From contig NC_057867.1 of assembly GCF_019393635.1 (NCBI RefSeq), forward strand, positions 4,190,889-4,254,888: a DNA stretch of 64,000 nucleotides. Reading direction: 5' to 3'. The position numbers and the translations under genes are program-made. Source of the DNA: Dromiciops gliroides. Lineage: Eukaryota > Chordata > Mammalia > Microbiotheria > Microbiotheriidae. A model generated the notes under the pieces. It did not search any database and was not told where the DNA came from. It worked only from the letters and a program-made list of their open reading frames with translations. Below are positions 1 to 9,730 of the stretch, in pieces. The number at the start of each line of letters is the position of its first letter. The first letter of the stretch is position 1.

Positions 1-679
1 AGCTAGTAAGGCTCTGAGGGAGGGTTTGACCCAGGTCTCCTGACCCAGCATCCAGCACTCTAGAAGAAGCCACCTTTAAAATGCCCACCCTCTGTACTCC
101 AGCAAGTGTGAGTCTAGATTCTGGCTGAAGAAGGAGCCCCGAAGAGCCCAGAAGGGAGGGAACCCTTGGCGTAGGCCCTGTGGCAGCTTGCAGGCAGTTT
201 TCTCTGGGGCGCCTGCTTCCCCCTCCACTATGAGCCGTTGTTCTGCTGGGCTGTGCCCATGGGCTGCAGGCCAGATCCATAGCCTCAGCTATTCACATCC
301 TGGACCCCCCACCAAACCCTGCCAGTCCTGACCTGTCCCTCGAGCCTTGGCTCTGCCTCTGATGAAATTATGCAGGGCTGTGTGGGGGAGGGAGTAAGCC
401 TAGTACAAGGAACCCAGTGTCCCACATGTGAACTTTCCAGGCTAGACCAGCTTTCCTGAAACCCCTTAGGCTGAGGCTGGCTCAGCTCCAGACCCCCAGC
501 TCCCCTGGAGCAGACCCAAGCAATTCTGGGGAGGATTGGAGGAGGGAGGGGTGGCTCCTCTGGGGCTTGGCTTACTCTTGGGGGGCTCCCGGGTCCAGTT
601 AAGTTTGGGGCTGACCAGCAACCCAGACACTGTCCCCCCAGAGTGCTTGCCAGCAGGATGATGCAGGGGAATGTGCCCA

Positions 680-790
680 GTGTGGAGTGAGAGGGCATGG
701 GCTTTAATCCTGGCACTACAACTCTGACCAAATCACTTTGCCCTCTCTAGGGCTCAGCTTCTTCCACTGTCAAATGAGGAGGCCTGGCAA
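680..790 (+). repeat. MIR/THER1 CORE-SINE fragment
   Basis: A degenerate tRNA-related SINE body is readable: a clause like 'accaaatcactttgccctct' followed by the CORE-SINE tail 'cttccactgtcaaatgagga'. These diagnostic pieces occur in the same order in the other MIR/THER1 copies of this window. It is old and truncated, with approximate ends. Confidence 0.6.
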
Positions 791-1454
791 AATGGCTTCT
801 CACCCCACTGTCAGGCCAGCTATTGAGTCATTAAGACTTTTTACTGCCTGGGCTTTGCAAGAGAGGAAGATATTGGTCTGTGTGGCTTGGGTGAGCTACA
901 GCTCTATCCACCCCACCCCCAGGGGCAAACCCTTCTATTGGCAGACCTGGAAGCTGTCCTGAGAGTCCTTCCTCCTCTTAGCCAGGTTTTACCATGGCAG
1001 GCAGGATGCAGATGCAAAGAGGAGGTGATGGATAGCTTTTCCATAGTAGGTGGATACCTATGGGGTGTGAGTGGGGTGGATGCTGCTAACGAGCTTCCTC
1101 TGCACATAACTGTGCTGGAAACCACCATGCCCTGCAGACTGGACTCCCAGCTGATCTACTCAGTCTAGCTCTCCCTCCCCACTTCCCCTCTCTGATGGGT
1201 GGGCCATTGAGAGCAAAGACCCAACTGCCTCTAGCCAGCCACCCCCAGACTCTGCTTCACTCTGTCCAGCCACCACCCTGGCTCTGTCACTATTTTCATA
1301 CCCCGCCTAGCTCTGGGAACAGCAGCCAAATCAACAGCCTCTGGAAAGGGCCTGAGGACTTAGCAAGGCAAACCCCACTTCCTGGCCCCATGGCCTTAGC
1401 AGTGTTGGCTCCCTCATGAGAATGTAACCTCCTGGAGGGCAGGAACTGGCCTTG
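791..1454. other. Intergenic, nothing recognised
   Basis: Ordinary mixed-composition sequence. Short open frames here have no recognisable domain, and I see no strong repeat signature, splice pair or CpG clustering. Confidence 0.5.
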
Positions 1455-1620
1455 GAGTGGGGAAGACCTAAGTCCAAATATGACCTCAGGCATTTATTTG
1501 CTGTGTAACTGGGCAATTCACTTAACCTCAGCTTCTTTCAATTTTCTCATCCATAAAATGGGAATACTAATAGCACCTACTTCCCGGGGTTGTGAGGATC
1601 AAAGGAGATAATAATCAATA
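1455..1620 (+). repeat. MIR/THER1 CORE-SINE, nearly full 3' part
   Basis: Contains 'gctgtgtaactgggcaattc', then 'ttctcatccataaaatggga', then the '...gttgtgaggatcaaaggaga' tail, which is the full diagnostic order of a sense MIR-type element. It is followed by a short (ATTC)n run at about 1629-1645. Confidence 0.7.
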
Positions 1621-1671
1621 AGGGTTTTTCATTCATTCATTCATGGATATTGTATATAGCCAAGAACTGGC

Positions 1672-1825
1672 AGTGGCCTCAGAGAGCTTCTAATTCAACC
1701 CTCTCCCTTCCAGATAATGAAATCAAAGCCCAGAGAGGGGAATGACTAGGTCCCACAGGGAATAAGGAGCAGAGAGGAGATTCAAATTCAGGTCTTCTGT
1801 TCCCAAGTCGGTGTGCCTCCGAGTC
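1672..1825 (-). repeat. MIR-type SINE, antisense
   Basis: Reads in reverse as a MIR/THER-type element: '...gcccagagaggggaatgact', then a 'cccacaggg' clause, then 'gattcaaattcaggtcttct'. The approximate ends coincide with the loss of these blocks. Confidence 0.6.
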
Positions 1826-1934
1826 AGGCATAAAGTCCAGTGAGATTCTTGTTTGTTTTGTTGTTTTGTTGTGGTTTGGGGGGAAAGAGAGGGTGGGAAG
1901 GTGGGAAGGAGGCAAGGTCAGAGTGGTTATGATT

Positions 1935-2155
1935 GGAATGAATATTGATGGGTGTGGGGGAGGAGAGAGGCAGACAGACAGGGAGAGAGATACCAAGAAG
2001 GGGAGGGGGGAGAGATGCAGAGAATGAGAGAGGGAGAGAAAAGGAAGAAGGGAGAGAGACAGAAAGATAGAGGGAGAGAGAAGGAGAGAGAGAGAAGAGA
2101 GGCAGAGAGGGAAGGGAGGAGGGAGAGAAAGGAGAGAGGGAAGGAAGGAGAGTTC
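1935..2155. repeat. GA-rich low-complexity tract
   Basis: Long purine-only runs of imperfect (GA)n and (GGA)n. The leucine/serine-rich open frames on the minus strand and the Arg/Glu-rich frame on the plus strand here are composition artefacts. Confidence 0.85.
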
Positions 2156-2179
2156 TAGCTTTCCCGTGAGAAACAGGCA

Positions 2180-2272
2180 GCCTGGTCCAGTAGAAAGAGA
2201 GATGGATTGAGAAACAGAGCACCCGAATAGCAGCTCTGTGTGCCTCAGTTTCCTCCTCTGTACAATGAGCAG
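2180..2272 (+). repeat. MIR fragment
   Basis: The head-like 'tagaaagagagatggattga' is followed directly by the 'cctcagtttcctcctctgta' tail. The middle of the element has been deleted. Confidence 0.5.
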
Positions 2273-3544
2273 CCTGTTGGGAGGGACAGAAGGGAAGAAG
2301 AAAAGGGAGCCTGCAGGCTCCTGCACACCCTCTGCCCACTTCCTGCTTTCCCCACGTTACTTAGGGCCCACAAGCGTTGGCTTCAGGCCTCAGAGCACAA
2401 TCAGGCCAACTTAGCTGAGCCCTTTTATTGGGTCGCATGTGCTGCCCTGCCACGAGGTCCGGCCCATAGTAGACCCTAGTGGTTCCAGGTTGGGAGTTCA
2501 ACCGACCTGCACATGTTTGTGGCCTGCGGCCTGCAGGGCAGGGGAATTGAGGGCCATCCTAGGCTCCGTCCTCAAATCGATCCAGCTTGAGCTTTGGAGA
2601 AGCACCTGCTGGGATCAGGCATGTACTGTGCCTACAAGAAGCTCCCGTCCTACAGGGTGGGCAAAAGTAGACAAGGAAGTCCAATGGTGCTCTCTGTCTC
2701 TAGCTGATCTCTTTCGATATAAACATCTGGAGCGGGTGGGGGTCACAAGAACTGGGGGACCAGAAGGGCCTCAGATGGGAGGTGGCATGTGGGCCGAACC
2801 TCAAAGAGAACCCAGGTTTCTTGGAGCTGAATGGGAAGGGTTGGCATTCCTGGCCTCTGTGGGCTTTAGCTGGATGGCTTTATTGGCAGACCAGGGGTCT
2901 GTGGGCCATGGGGTCACCTCCAGTCCAGCCACGGGAGGGACCCAAACTGGCCAAGCCTGCTGGGTTTTTCAGGGCCAGAGCTGGGGTGGGCCAGGGCTGA
3001 ACTTCTAAGCCCAAGAGCTTCCTAGCCAGCCTCCCCCCCCCCCGCCCCAGCCCTTTCTCTTCTCTGGGTGTGCCCCAAGCTCTCCCCATAGGCAGCTTCT
3101 CAGGCTGGGTCAGGGGTGGAAGGCAAAGCTTGTGAAAGCCTGGGCTAGCCATCGGTGGCCTGGGTGGCATCCAGAGTGTCACTGGCATGGGGGTGGAGGG
3201 TGGCTCTGGACAGGCAGCCTTGGGCTGGGTACTAGCCGAGCAGGTGAGCCCGAGGCTGGGGAGGTGTGGACAGGAGTGTGATGTAACAGGGCCTGGGAAG
3301 CTGGGAGAGAGCACAGGGTGTCAGCCTGGGATTCTGGTCCTGCCTGACCCAAGCCCTGCCTGGCTGTGTGGCCTTACCCCATCTCCTTCCCTCCATGGGG
3401 TGTGGACAGGCTAATGACAGGCAAAGCTCTGGGGTGGAGATACAAGGGCTGAGTATGGCGGGGGAGGTTGAAGTAGGGTGGTAGCATGGCATCATTGGGG
3501 GAGGATTGAGATCCACCCTCTTTTACTTAGGCCTAGAGCAGCCA
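2273..3544. other. Intergenic; possible small L2 scrap, otherwise nothing recognised
   Basis: A weak L2-like stretch is readable at about 2600-2680 ('atgtactgtgcctacaagaa'). The remainder is G-rich single-copy-looking DNA with a short C-run at 3034-3044. No gene is supported. Confidence 0.4.
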
Positions 3545-3660
3545 CTCCAACCCCCTTACTTTACAAAGAAGAAGATTGAGGCACAGGATGGCCTAGAGTG
3601 TCACACCCACACAGGTAGGCATCATCTAACTCCCATCTCCCACTCTTTCCACTGTGCCCC
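3545..3660 (-). repeat. MIR fragment, antisense
   Basis: Shows 'ttactttacaaagaagaaga' followed by 'ttgaggcacagga', a decayed form of the antisense MIR tail, and ends at 'tccactgtgcccc'. Confidence 0.45.
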
Positions 3661-3879
3661 TTGACCTCTGGGTAGGATCAGCTGAGGTAGGGGTGGGGCA
3701 AAGCCACCCAAGGGCTGGAAGTAACATCAATGGCACCTACAAAGGAGCCCCGCTGCCTCTCAGCCTCTGTGTGTGAGTGTGTATGTGTGTGTGTAAGAGA
3801 CACAACAGTGGCCACTGAACCTTCCTCTGAAGAGGCTCTGCACATCTTCTCCCCAGGAGACAGCCCAGCTTTGTGCCTA

Positions 3880-3995
3880 GAGGTCTGGCCTTGGAGTCAG
3901 GAAGGCCTGAGGTCAAGTGGTACCTCTGATGCCTACTGGCTGTGTGACCTTGCCCAAGTCATTTGCCCTTTCTGTTCCCCAGGTGCCTCTTTTGG
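3880..3995 (+). repeat. MIR/THER1 fragment, sense
   Basis: Contains 'ttggagtcaggaaggcctga' and 'tggctgtgtgaccttgccca', the tRNA-related and CORE portions of a sense copy. The 3' tail is lost. Confidence 0.65.
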
Positions 3996-4448
3996 GCTAG
4001 GAGGGGCAGAGCAGGTGACTGTGCAGGTCTCATTGGGGGTTTGAGGCCTTCTGGCCACCAATCTTTGTTTCATCTGAATTCCTTCCAGGTTTGTGACCAA
4101 GGGCCCTCCCCCCATTGCCCGAGCCAAGGGATTCAAGCACACACAAACAGGAAGGAAAGCCAAGAGCAGGAGCAGGAAGGCAGCTGGGGCCTCCTCCTTC
4201 CATCCGGAGCTAGAAGCTCGTCTCTTGGCCCACTCCAAGCTGGTGGTGCTCCCTCCTTCCCTCCCTGCCTGCCTCAGGAATTTCCTGTGTCCTTACTCCT
4301 CCGTGTTCATGTTGTCTCCTCCCAGGCCACCGGAAGAGCCCACGACTTGGGTTTTTGTCTTGGTATCATCAGCACCCAGCCCGTGGTGCCTGGGCCTGTG
4401 ATTGCATGGGGATAGGGAACATCTATTACTGCCTAGAGAGAGAAGATG

Positions 4449-4841
4449 TGACCAGGGTCACATGGTCAGTATGTGTCAGAAGTGAGACTTGAAATCAGGA
4501 CTTCCTGACTTTGAGGTCAGCTCTCTGTCTCCTGTGCTGCTGTGCCTCTCTCACCTAGCACCTACTAGGCAAGACTTAACAAATGTTGGGCTTATTAGCA
4601 ACACGAGCCTGTGGCAACAAGTGGAGAAAAAGTAGAAATGATGGGCCCTCCCCTTTGGACCCAGCTGACCCATCCATTCCACTGGCCCAAGACTTGCCCA
4701 GCCCACTGATAAAAAGCCCCAAATGTCTGTGAACTTTAGTCTTGGGGTGATAAAGGGGGCCTGGGAAGTACAGAGGCCAGCCCCATCACACAGGTAGGAT
4801 GTGTCAGAGGCCGACGGTCACCCAGGCCTCAGCAGCCAAGG
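4449..4841 (-). repeat. Left arm of a long-range inverted duplication
   Basis: This 393-bp segment is the reverse complement of 49321-49715. By hand alignment there are five substitutions and one 2-nt indel (a GA unit), so about 98.7% identity. Homology stops abruptly at both ends. The first ~120 bp are an antisense MIR; in this copy that MIR is cut off at its 'gaccagggtca' clause, whereas the right arm continues into the natural MIR tail. The right arm therefore looks like the source and this arm like the derivative. No coding potential was recognised. Confidence 0.85.
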
Positions 4842-4884
4842 CTTGCCTCTCCTTCTACACACCAAGGGTTTGTAATCTGGTGGG

Positions 4885-4886
<2 letters not shown>

Positions 4887-4916
<30 letters not shown>
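4887..4916. repeat. (GT)15 microsatellite
   Basis: Perfect 30-bp GT/AC dinucleotide run, long enough to be length-polymorphic. Confidence 0.95.
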
Positions 4917-4920
<4 letters not shown>

Positions 4921-4969
4921 GGTGTCTATGGGTAGATGGAAAAATGGCATCTTTATATTCATTCACTTT

Positions 4970-5023
4970 TTTATTTTGTGGAGCAATGATAATTAAGTGA
5001 CTTGCCCAGGGTCACACAGTTAA
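4970..5023 (-). repeat. SINE tail fragment, antisense
   Basis: 'gataattaagtgacttgccc' followed by 'agggtcacacagtta' is the antisense tRNA-derived SINE or MIR tail without the rest of the element. The three-SINE array next to it inserted at its edge. Confidence 0.55.
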
Positions 5024-5038
5024 TATTCACTTACTTTT

Positions 5039-5182
5039 TTTTTTTTAGTGAGGCAATTGGGGTTAAGTGACTTGCCTAGGGTCACACAGCTAGTAAGTGT
5101 TAAGTGTCTGAGGCCAGATTTGAACTCAGGTCCTCCTGACTCCAGGGTCAGTGCTCTATCCACTGTGCCATCTAGCTGCCCC
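5039..5182 (-). mobile_element. tRNA-derived marsupial SINE (SINE1/WSINE1 type), array copy 1
   Basis: Full length in reverse: T-tract, 'tagtgaggcaattggggtta', 'acttgcctagggtcacacag', 'tgaggccagatttgaactca', and the head GCAGCTAGATGG reversed at the right end. Elements of this class carry a tRNA-like Pol III promoter in the head and an A-tail, and are mobilised by L1 machinery. Confidence 0.93.
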
Positions 5183-5198
5183 TATTCACTTACTTTTT

Positions 5199-5343
5199 TG
5201 TTGTTGTTGTTGGGCAATGGGGGTTAAGTGACTTACCCAGGGTCACACAGCTAGTAAGTGTTAAGTGTCTGAGGCCGGATTTGAACTCAGGTACTCCTGA
5301 ATCCAGGGCCGGTGCTCTATCCACTGCGCCATCTAGCTGCCCC
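5199..5343 (-). mobile_element. tRNA-derived SINE, array copy 2 with (CAA)n tail
   Basis: Differs from its neighbours by a GTTGTTGTTGTTG tail (CAACAACAACAAC in sense) and the variant 'ggcaatgggggttaagtgac'. These private markers recur in the SINE at 6147-6296. No TTTT Pol III stop lies between this copy and copy 1 when read on the minus strand, so read-through transcription is plausible. Confidence 0.93.
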
Positions 5344-5360
5344 TATTCACTTACTTTTTT

Positions 5361-5511
5361 TTTTTTAGTGAGGCAATTGGGGTTAAGCGACTTGCCCAGG
5401 GTCACACAGCTAGTAAGTTGTTTTTTTTTTTAATGTCTGAGGCCAGATTTGAACTCGGGTACTCCTGACTCCAGGGCCGATGCTCTCTTCACTGCGCCAC
5501 CTAGCTGCCCC
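5361..5511 (-). mobile_element. tRNA-derived SINE, array copy 3 with internal T-run
   Basis: Same family. An extra 'gtttttttttttaa' block replaces part of the usual 'agtaagtgttaagtgtctga' clause. Diverged at 'ctctcttcactgcg'. It lies next to the intact TT/AAAA side of the target, so it may be the latest of the three insertions. Confidence 0.9.
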
Positions 5512-5526
5512 TATTCACTTACTTTT

Positions 5527-6133
5527 AACTGAAATCCAGCATCTCCTTCGTTATGGGATTCAGAGCAGGGAGCCATCTGCATACAAGCCCTGAGCACCCA
5601 CAGCAGAGGACCCAGGCCTCTGAGAACTCAAACTGTTTTGGGGCTCAGAGCCATAACTGTATGATCACAGGCCTGAGCTGCTTTGGGTTTTTCTACATCT
5701 ATAAGCCAACCCCAAAGCAAAATGTCCCCAGGGCTGAGCCTGCCTATTTCTAATCTACCTGGCTCCTCAGTGCCACTAACTATTGGCTCCTCATCTTCAG
5801 ACCATGACCACCACCCTCTCTTGTCCCCCGAGCAAGGTGGAGTCATGGTCTGCAGAGTAGCTGAGGTGGGGAGTGTGGCAGGAACTGGGGGCTCATCTGC
5901 CCCATTTCCCCTTGGTTAGATAAGGGTAAAGCTGGCTCCTGCTAAGTGATGCTGGGGAAAAGGGGCAGGGTTTGGGCCAAGTGTATGTTGGAGCTGATTG
6001 TTAAATTTTCATCGTGAGCAGGGACACCTAGGAAATCTGCAAACACTCCAAGCCAAGGCTCAGTTTATTGTTTTGTTGATCATCCAGACTTAAGAAAGTG
6101 ATAGAGAAAATGTTAATAAAACAGATTCAATTT
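5527..6133. other. Unique spacer between the two inverted SINE arrays
   Basis: No repeat or gene signature was recognised. It is the loop between the inverted SINE dimers. Confidence 0.5.
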
Positions 6134-6146
6134 AAAAGTGCCTTGT

Positions 6147-6296
6147 GGGGCAGCTAGGTGGCGCAGTGGATAGAGCACCGGCCCTGGAGTCAGGAGGACC
6201 TGAGTTCAAATCCGGCCTCAGACACTTGACACTTACTAGCTGTGTGACCCTGGGCAAGTCACTTAACCCCCATTGCCCAACAACAACAACAAAAAA
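6147..6296 (+). mobile_element. tRNA-derived SINE, first half of the re-mobilised dimer
   Basis: Sense copy with the same private tail CAACAACAACAACAAAAAA as 5199-5343. It is followed by AAGTAAGTGAATA, which is the target-site duplication of the 5-kb array and not of this locus. About five mismatches to copy 2 over ~163 bp. Confidence 0.93.
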
Positions 6297-6307
6297 GTAA
6301 GTGAATA

Positions 6308-6448
6308 GGGGCAGCTAGATGGCACAGTGGATAGAGCACTGACCCTGGAGTCAGGAGGACCTGAGTTCAAATCTGGCCTCAGACACTTAACACTTACTAG
6401 CTGTGTGACCCTGGGCAAGTCACTCAACCCCAATTGCCTCACTAAAAA
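6308..6448 (+). mobile_element. tRNA-derived SINE, second half of the re-mobilised dimer
   Basis: Reverse-complement match to array copy 1 with about two mismatches, including the shared variants 'agatggcacagtgga' and 'gcactgaccctgg'. The dimer as a whole is bounded by AAAAGTGCCTTGT at 6134-6146 and 6449-6461, a perfect 13-bp duplication starting at a TT/AAAA site. Confidence 0.93.
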
Positions 6449-6462
6449 AAAAGTGCCTTGTA

Positions 6463-6612
6463 GGGGGCAGCTAGGTGGTACAGTGGATAAAGCACTGGCC
6501 CTAGATTCAGGAGGACCTGAGTTCAAATTCCACCTTAGACACTTGACACATACTAGCTGTGTGACCCTTGGGCAAGTCACTTAACCTTCATTGCCCTGCA
6601 AATAAAAAAAAA
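6463..6612 (+). mobile_element. tRNA-derived SINE inserted directly behind the dimer
   Basis: A third sense copy starting 'gggggcagctaggtggtaca' with a diverged body ('caaattccaccttagacact') and an A-tail at about 6600-6612. 'actgccttgttaa' downstream may be a mutated third copy of the local duplication. Confidence 0.9.
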
Positions 6613-6689
6613 ATGTTTTTAACTGCCTTGTTAATACAGGTGGGGTTTTTGTGTGTGTGGGGAGTGTTTGTTAAACATTTATCAGTCTT

Positions 6690-6840
6690 TCCCTGGGTTC
6701 AAGCTCTACCTGTGCTATTTACTATCTGGGTGATACTGGCCAAGTCCCTTGCCATCTGAGTCTCAATTTCCTCCTCTGTAAAAGGAGAGGGTGCACTATG
6801 CAATCCCTAGGATTCCTTCTAGCTCTCCAGTGTATGAGCT
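6690..6840 (+). repeat. MIR/THER1 CORE-SINE
   Basis: Sense order 'gggttcaagctctacctgtg', 'ctgggtgatactggccaagt', 'tcaatttcctcctctgtaaa', then 'ggattccttctagctct', the THER1-like 3' end. Confidence 0.7.
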
Positions 6841-6880
6841 TATGCATCTGTGACAGAATCAGGGAAAGTGAGAGGCCACA

Positions 6881-6989
6881 CTGACTTCTCTCATGTGTGC
6901 TGACTTCTCTCCTGGCTGCTGACTTCTCCCGCCTGCTGACTTCTCTCCTGGCTGCTGACTTCTCCCGCCTGCTGACTTCTCCCGCTGTG
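6881..6989. repeat. Minisatellite of alternating 19- and 17-nt monomers
   Basis: Six monomers each begin CTGACTTCTC, at 6881, 6900, 6919, 6936, 6955 and 6972. Two types alternate, one ending TCCTGGCTG and one ending CCGCCTG, giving a 36-nt higher-order unit. The open frame across it on the minus strand is a by-product of the repeat. Confidence 0.9.
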
Positions 6990-8514
6990 TCCTTTCTTTC
7001 ACGGTTCACACACAGTTTGCAAGGCTGCTATGACAATGAAGACTTGCACAGATGGGAGTCATGAACTGTCCTCACATCCAGCAGAAGGGATAGGCATGGC
7101 TTGGCATTCGGGAAGCTGAGGGCACCGTGCCAACCTGTACTTGCTATTGTCCCAGACTGTTGATCATGGGGGTAAGGGGCACCAGTGTTGTGGAGGATAA
7201 CCAACACACGCCGTTTTCTCATTTCCTGTGTGCCACCGATTGTCCTTCTTTATTCTCTTCCTGTTCTGCCCTTCCTAGACAGCTCTCAGTCCCTCCCCAT
7301 ATCCCCTAAAGGCCCCCGGGGTAAGATCAGGGTACTCTAGCGAACAAAATGCCCTTTTCCTGGATCCCCGAATCCTAGATGTTCTGAGTTCAGAGGCATC
7401 TCCCCCAATCAGCTCCTGGATGAGAACCCCCTTTGTTCCCAACAAAAGATCAGCTGGCCTTTGCTCTGCAGACCCCCAATGAGGGGGTGGCCCGGCTCCT
7501 AAGGAAAGGAAGCTGAGGAAGCACTGACCAGTAGCTCAGAGCCCCATTCTCTCCTCAACCTCCCTGGGACTCAGGGGCTTAGGCTGATGTCCCTGCTCCA
7601 AAGGGCCTGGCAGGGCACTTCAAGGGCCTCCACAGACCACCTCCCTCATTTTACAGAGGCACCAGTGGCCTTGGGCGGAGGCTGCCTTGTGTGCTCCCAT
7701 TTGGAGAAGGCAAGTGAGGGAGGGCAGTCTGCAGGGGTGGGCTGGGGGGGATGTCACATGCTGTCTGGACAAACCTGCTCGGTATCCCCTGAGCTTCCCC
7801 TTGGCCACCCACCCAGCCAGCCAGCCAGTCAGAAAGACCCAATCTGGCAGCCTCATTCTTCCCGGGTCACTAGTTACAACATGTGAGCTCAGCTATGGAC
7901 CATGAGGATCACCCCAGGACAGGGCGACGTCATCAGCCTGTTGCCAGGTGACACAGTCCAGTGCCCAGGCAGAGACTTGGCTCCTTGGGGCAGGAGGGCA
8001 GCAGGCCACACAGGCTCCAGCCCCTGAGCTGGCACTGGAGGGCTTGGTGGGGACACTGTGACAGTAAAGTCTGGGCTCTTTCCTGGAGTCTTTCCCAAGG
8101 CGCCCCCGATTCTTGCCAGTCCTGCTCACTCTGGCTGGTCCTGCTTGGTGCTGTGGGCCACCAAAGGATGAGATTAGGGGATGGGAGCCCTGAAATCAGC
8201 CACAAACTCTCTATCTGCCCCCAGAGAGCTCCAGCTCCTTTTCACAATCCTGCTGCTTCCTCCCTGAGTGACCTTGGCTCAGACAAGTCCCCTTCCAATG
8301 GGAATGTCCTCTGCTCTCTGACTCTAGCTGAGCATTTGGGTCCATGCCCGTGTCTTGGGCCCCACCTCTTCAAAGACTGGAGGGAGCCCTTTGAGAGCTG
8401 ACCTGTCAAGAGCCCCCCAAGTCTTGGGGTAAGGGGCACTGGAGACACAAGCTTGCAGTGCCCTCGTAAGCCATAAGCCTCAGAGCTCTAGCTCTGAGCA
8501 GCCTTCATTGCTTC
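6990..8514. other. Intergenic, nothing recognised
   Basis: Single-copy-looking sequence with occasional short tandem pieces such as 'cccagccagccagccag' at about 7811. Overlapping open frames on both strands lack recognisable motifs or splice context. Confidence 0.5.
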
Positions 8515-8715
8515 CAACTTAGTCTAAACCCCTTGTTTTACAGATGAAGAAAGGGACAAGACCATCAGAGCTCAAAGGGATGTTGGAGGTCATCTTGCCC
8601 AACTTGCTTATCTTACAGAGGAGGAACTGTGGCCCTGAAAGAAGGGACTTACCCAAGGCCACACAGTCAGCGAATAGCAGAGCCTGGCTTTGAATGGATG
8701 GAGGTCTTCTCAGGG
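8515..8715 (-). repeat. MIR/THER-type repeat, antisense (possibly two overlapping copies)
   Basis: 'cccttgttttacagatgaag' occurs at ~8531 and the fuller series 'gaggtcatcttgcccaactt', 'cttacagaggaggaactg', 'aaggccacacagtcagcgaa' from ~8585, which suggests one copy inside or beside another. Confidence 0.65.
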
Positions 8716-9559
8716 CAGGACCTGGGCTCTTCCCACTGCTCAGCAATTCTAGGAGATCTGGCTTTGGGGCTTCAGGGGTGAAAGGAAGAGAGGTAAGGGA
8801 TCCTGAAGGAGGAAAATAATCCTTTTCCATCTTGGTCCCTTCCCCAATTGAGAAAGGAGGAGGGGGAGTGATTAAGGAACAAGACAGGCCAGTGGAAGGA
8901 TGGAAGCAAGTGAGCAAGCAAGAGGAAGGCCAGTAATCTTGCCTTTTGCTCTTGAGTTATGGGGCTTCTGGGGCCACCAGGAGGCCAGGGAGCTCCTCTG
9001 GCTGTAGCCTACTGAACCACTGAGGAGGGCAAGAAGAGCATTCCTCCAACAAAACAAATTCTTTCACAGTGAGGACAATGTGAGCTGTCTGGCAAATCCC
9101 CACTTGGGTTCTCAGGGTGTCTGTCTGTCTCACTGCCGGCAGCCAGATCTCTGAGGCTGTGTGAAGGAGGCAGGAGGAAGGAAGAGACGGTGGGAAGGGT
9201 GGACTGAAGCAGCAGGGAGGGAGGCAAGGACAGACAGAGGCAGCAGGGAGGGAGGCCAGGAAGGAAGGTGGGCGTGTGGGTGTATGGGAACGTTGAGCTG
9301 GCCTAGAATGAGCTTGGCCAGTGGGTGGAGGCTCCCACTTGGAATGTCAGACAGAATTTGGTGCCAAGTTTGCTCTCGCTACCATGACTGGGCACACCGA
9401 GGGGCCAAATGAAACACCGGAGGGCCTCCAGCCATCCCTGCCAACAGCTAATGTAAACTTACTTTACTTTGGAGCTACGTCTATGCCTGCAGTTTACTGA
9501 CCCTCTGTGTTCAATCCACATTTGCATAACACAGCTAGATCCCATAGTAGATCTCTATC
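8716..9559. other. Intergenic, nothing recognised
   Basis: Purine-rich patch at 9165-9270 (GGAAGG/GCAGGGAGGGAGGC repeats, one 24-nt block duplicated imperfectly). No gene or clear mobile element. Confidence 0.45.
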
Positions 9560-9730
9560 CTAGCCTTAGAGTAAAAAAGATCTGAGTTCAATTTCTGCCT
9601 CAGACACTTGCTAGCGAAGTGACCCTGGCCAAGTTACTTAACCTTTCCTTACTTCAGTTTCCTTCTCTATAAAATGGGCATAATAGCAGCACTTGCCAAC
9701 CTGTGGGAAGTGCTTTGCAAGCCTTCAAGT
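9560..9730 (+). repeat. MIR/THER1 CORE-SINE
   Basis: Sense order 'ctgagttcaatttctgcctc', 'gtgaccctggccaagttact', 'cagtttccttctctataaaa', 'gaagtgctttgcaagcctt', a near-complete 3' two-thirds. Confidence 0.75.

Larger units (their letters stand above)
5024..5526 (-). repeat. Three-SINE array at one target site with four target-site duplications
   Basis: The 15-mer TATTCACTTACTTTT occurs at 5024-5038, 5183-5197, 5344-5358 and 5512-5526. It separates three antisense SINEs that all end at the same site. On the minus strand the site reads GTT/AAAAGTAAG, a canonical L1 endonuclease target (TT/AAAA). The rightmost duplication keeps the intact TT, so successive insertions there, or tandem amplification, are both possible. 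Confidence 0.85.

Noticed and set aside
1679..2339. Minus-strand 215- and 171-codon Leu/Ser/Pro-rich frames
   Set aside because: They read the complement of a GA-rich low-complexity tract and a MIR; no signal or domain beyond the composition.
6263..6580. Recurrent peptide 'LSDLPRVTQLVSVKCLRPDLNSG' type frames at many places
   Set aside because: This is the translation of the SINE itself and recurs wherever a copy lies, so it is not a gene family.
5024..6612. Regularly spaced direct repeats that could be mistaken for a CRISPR array
   Set aside because: The repeated units are full eukaryotic SINEs of ~145 bp with target-site duplications; there are no short spacers and the genome is mammalian.
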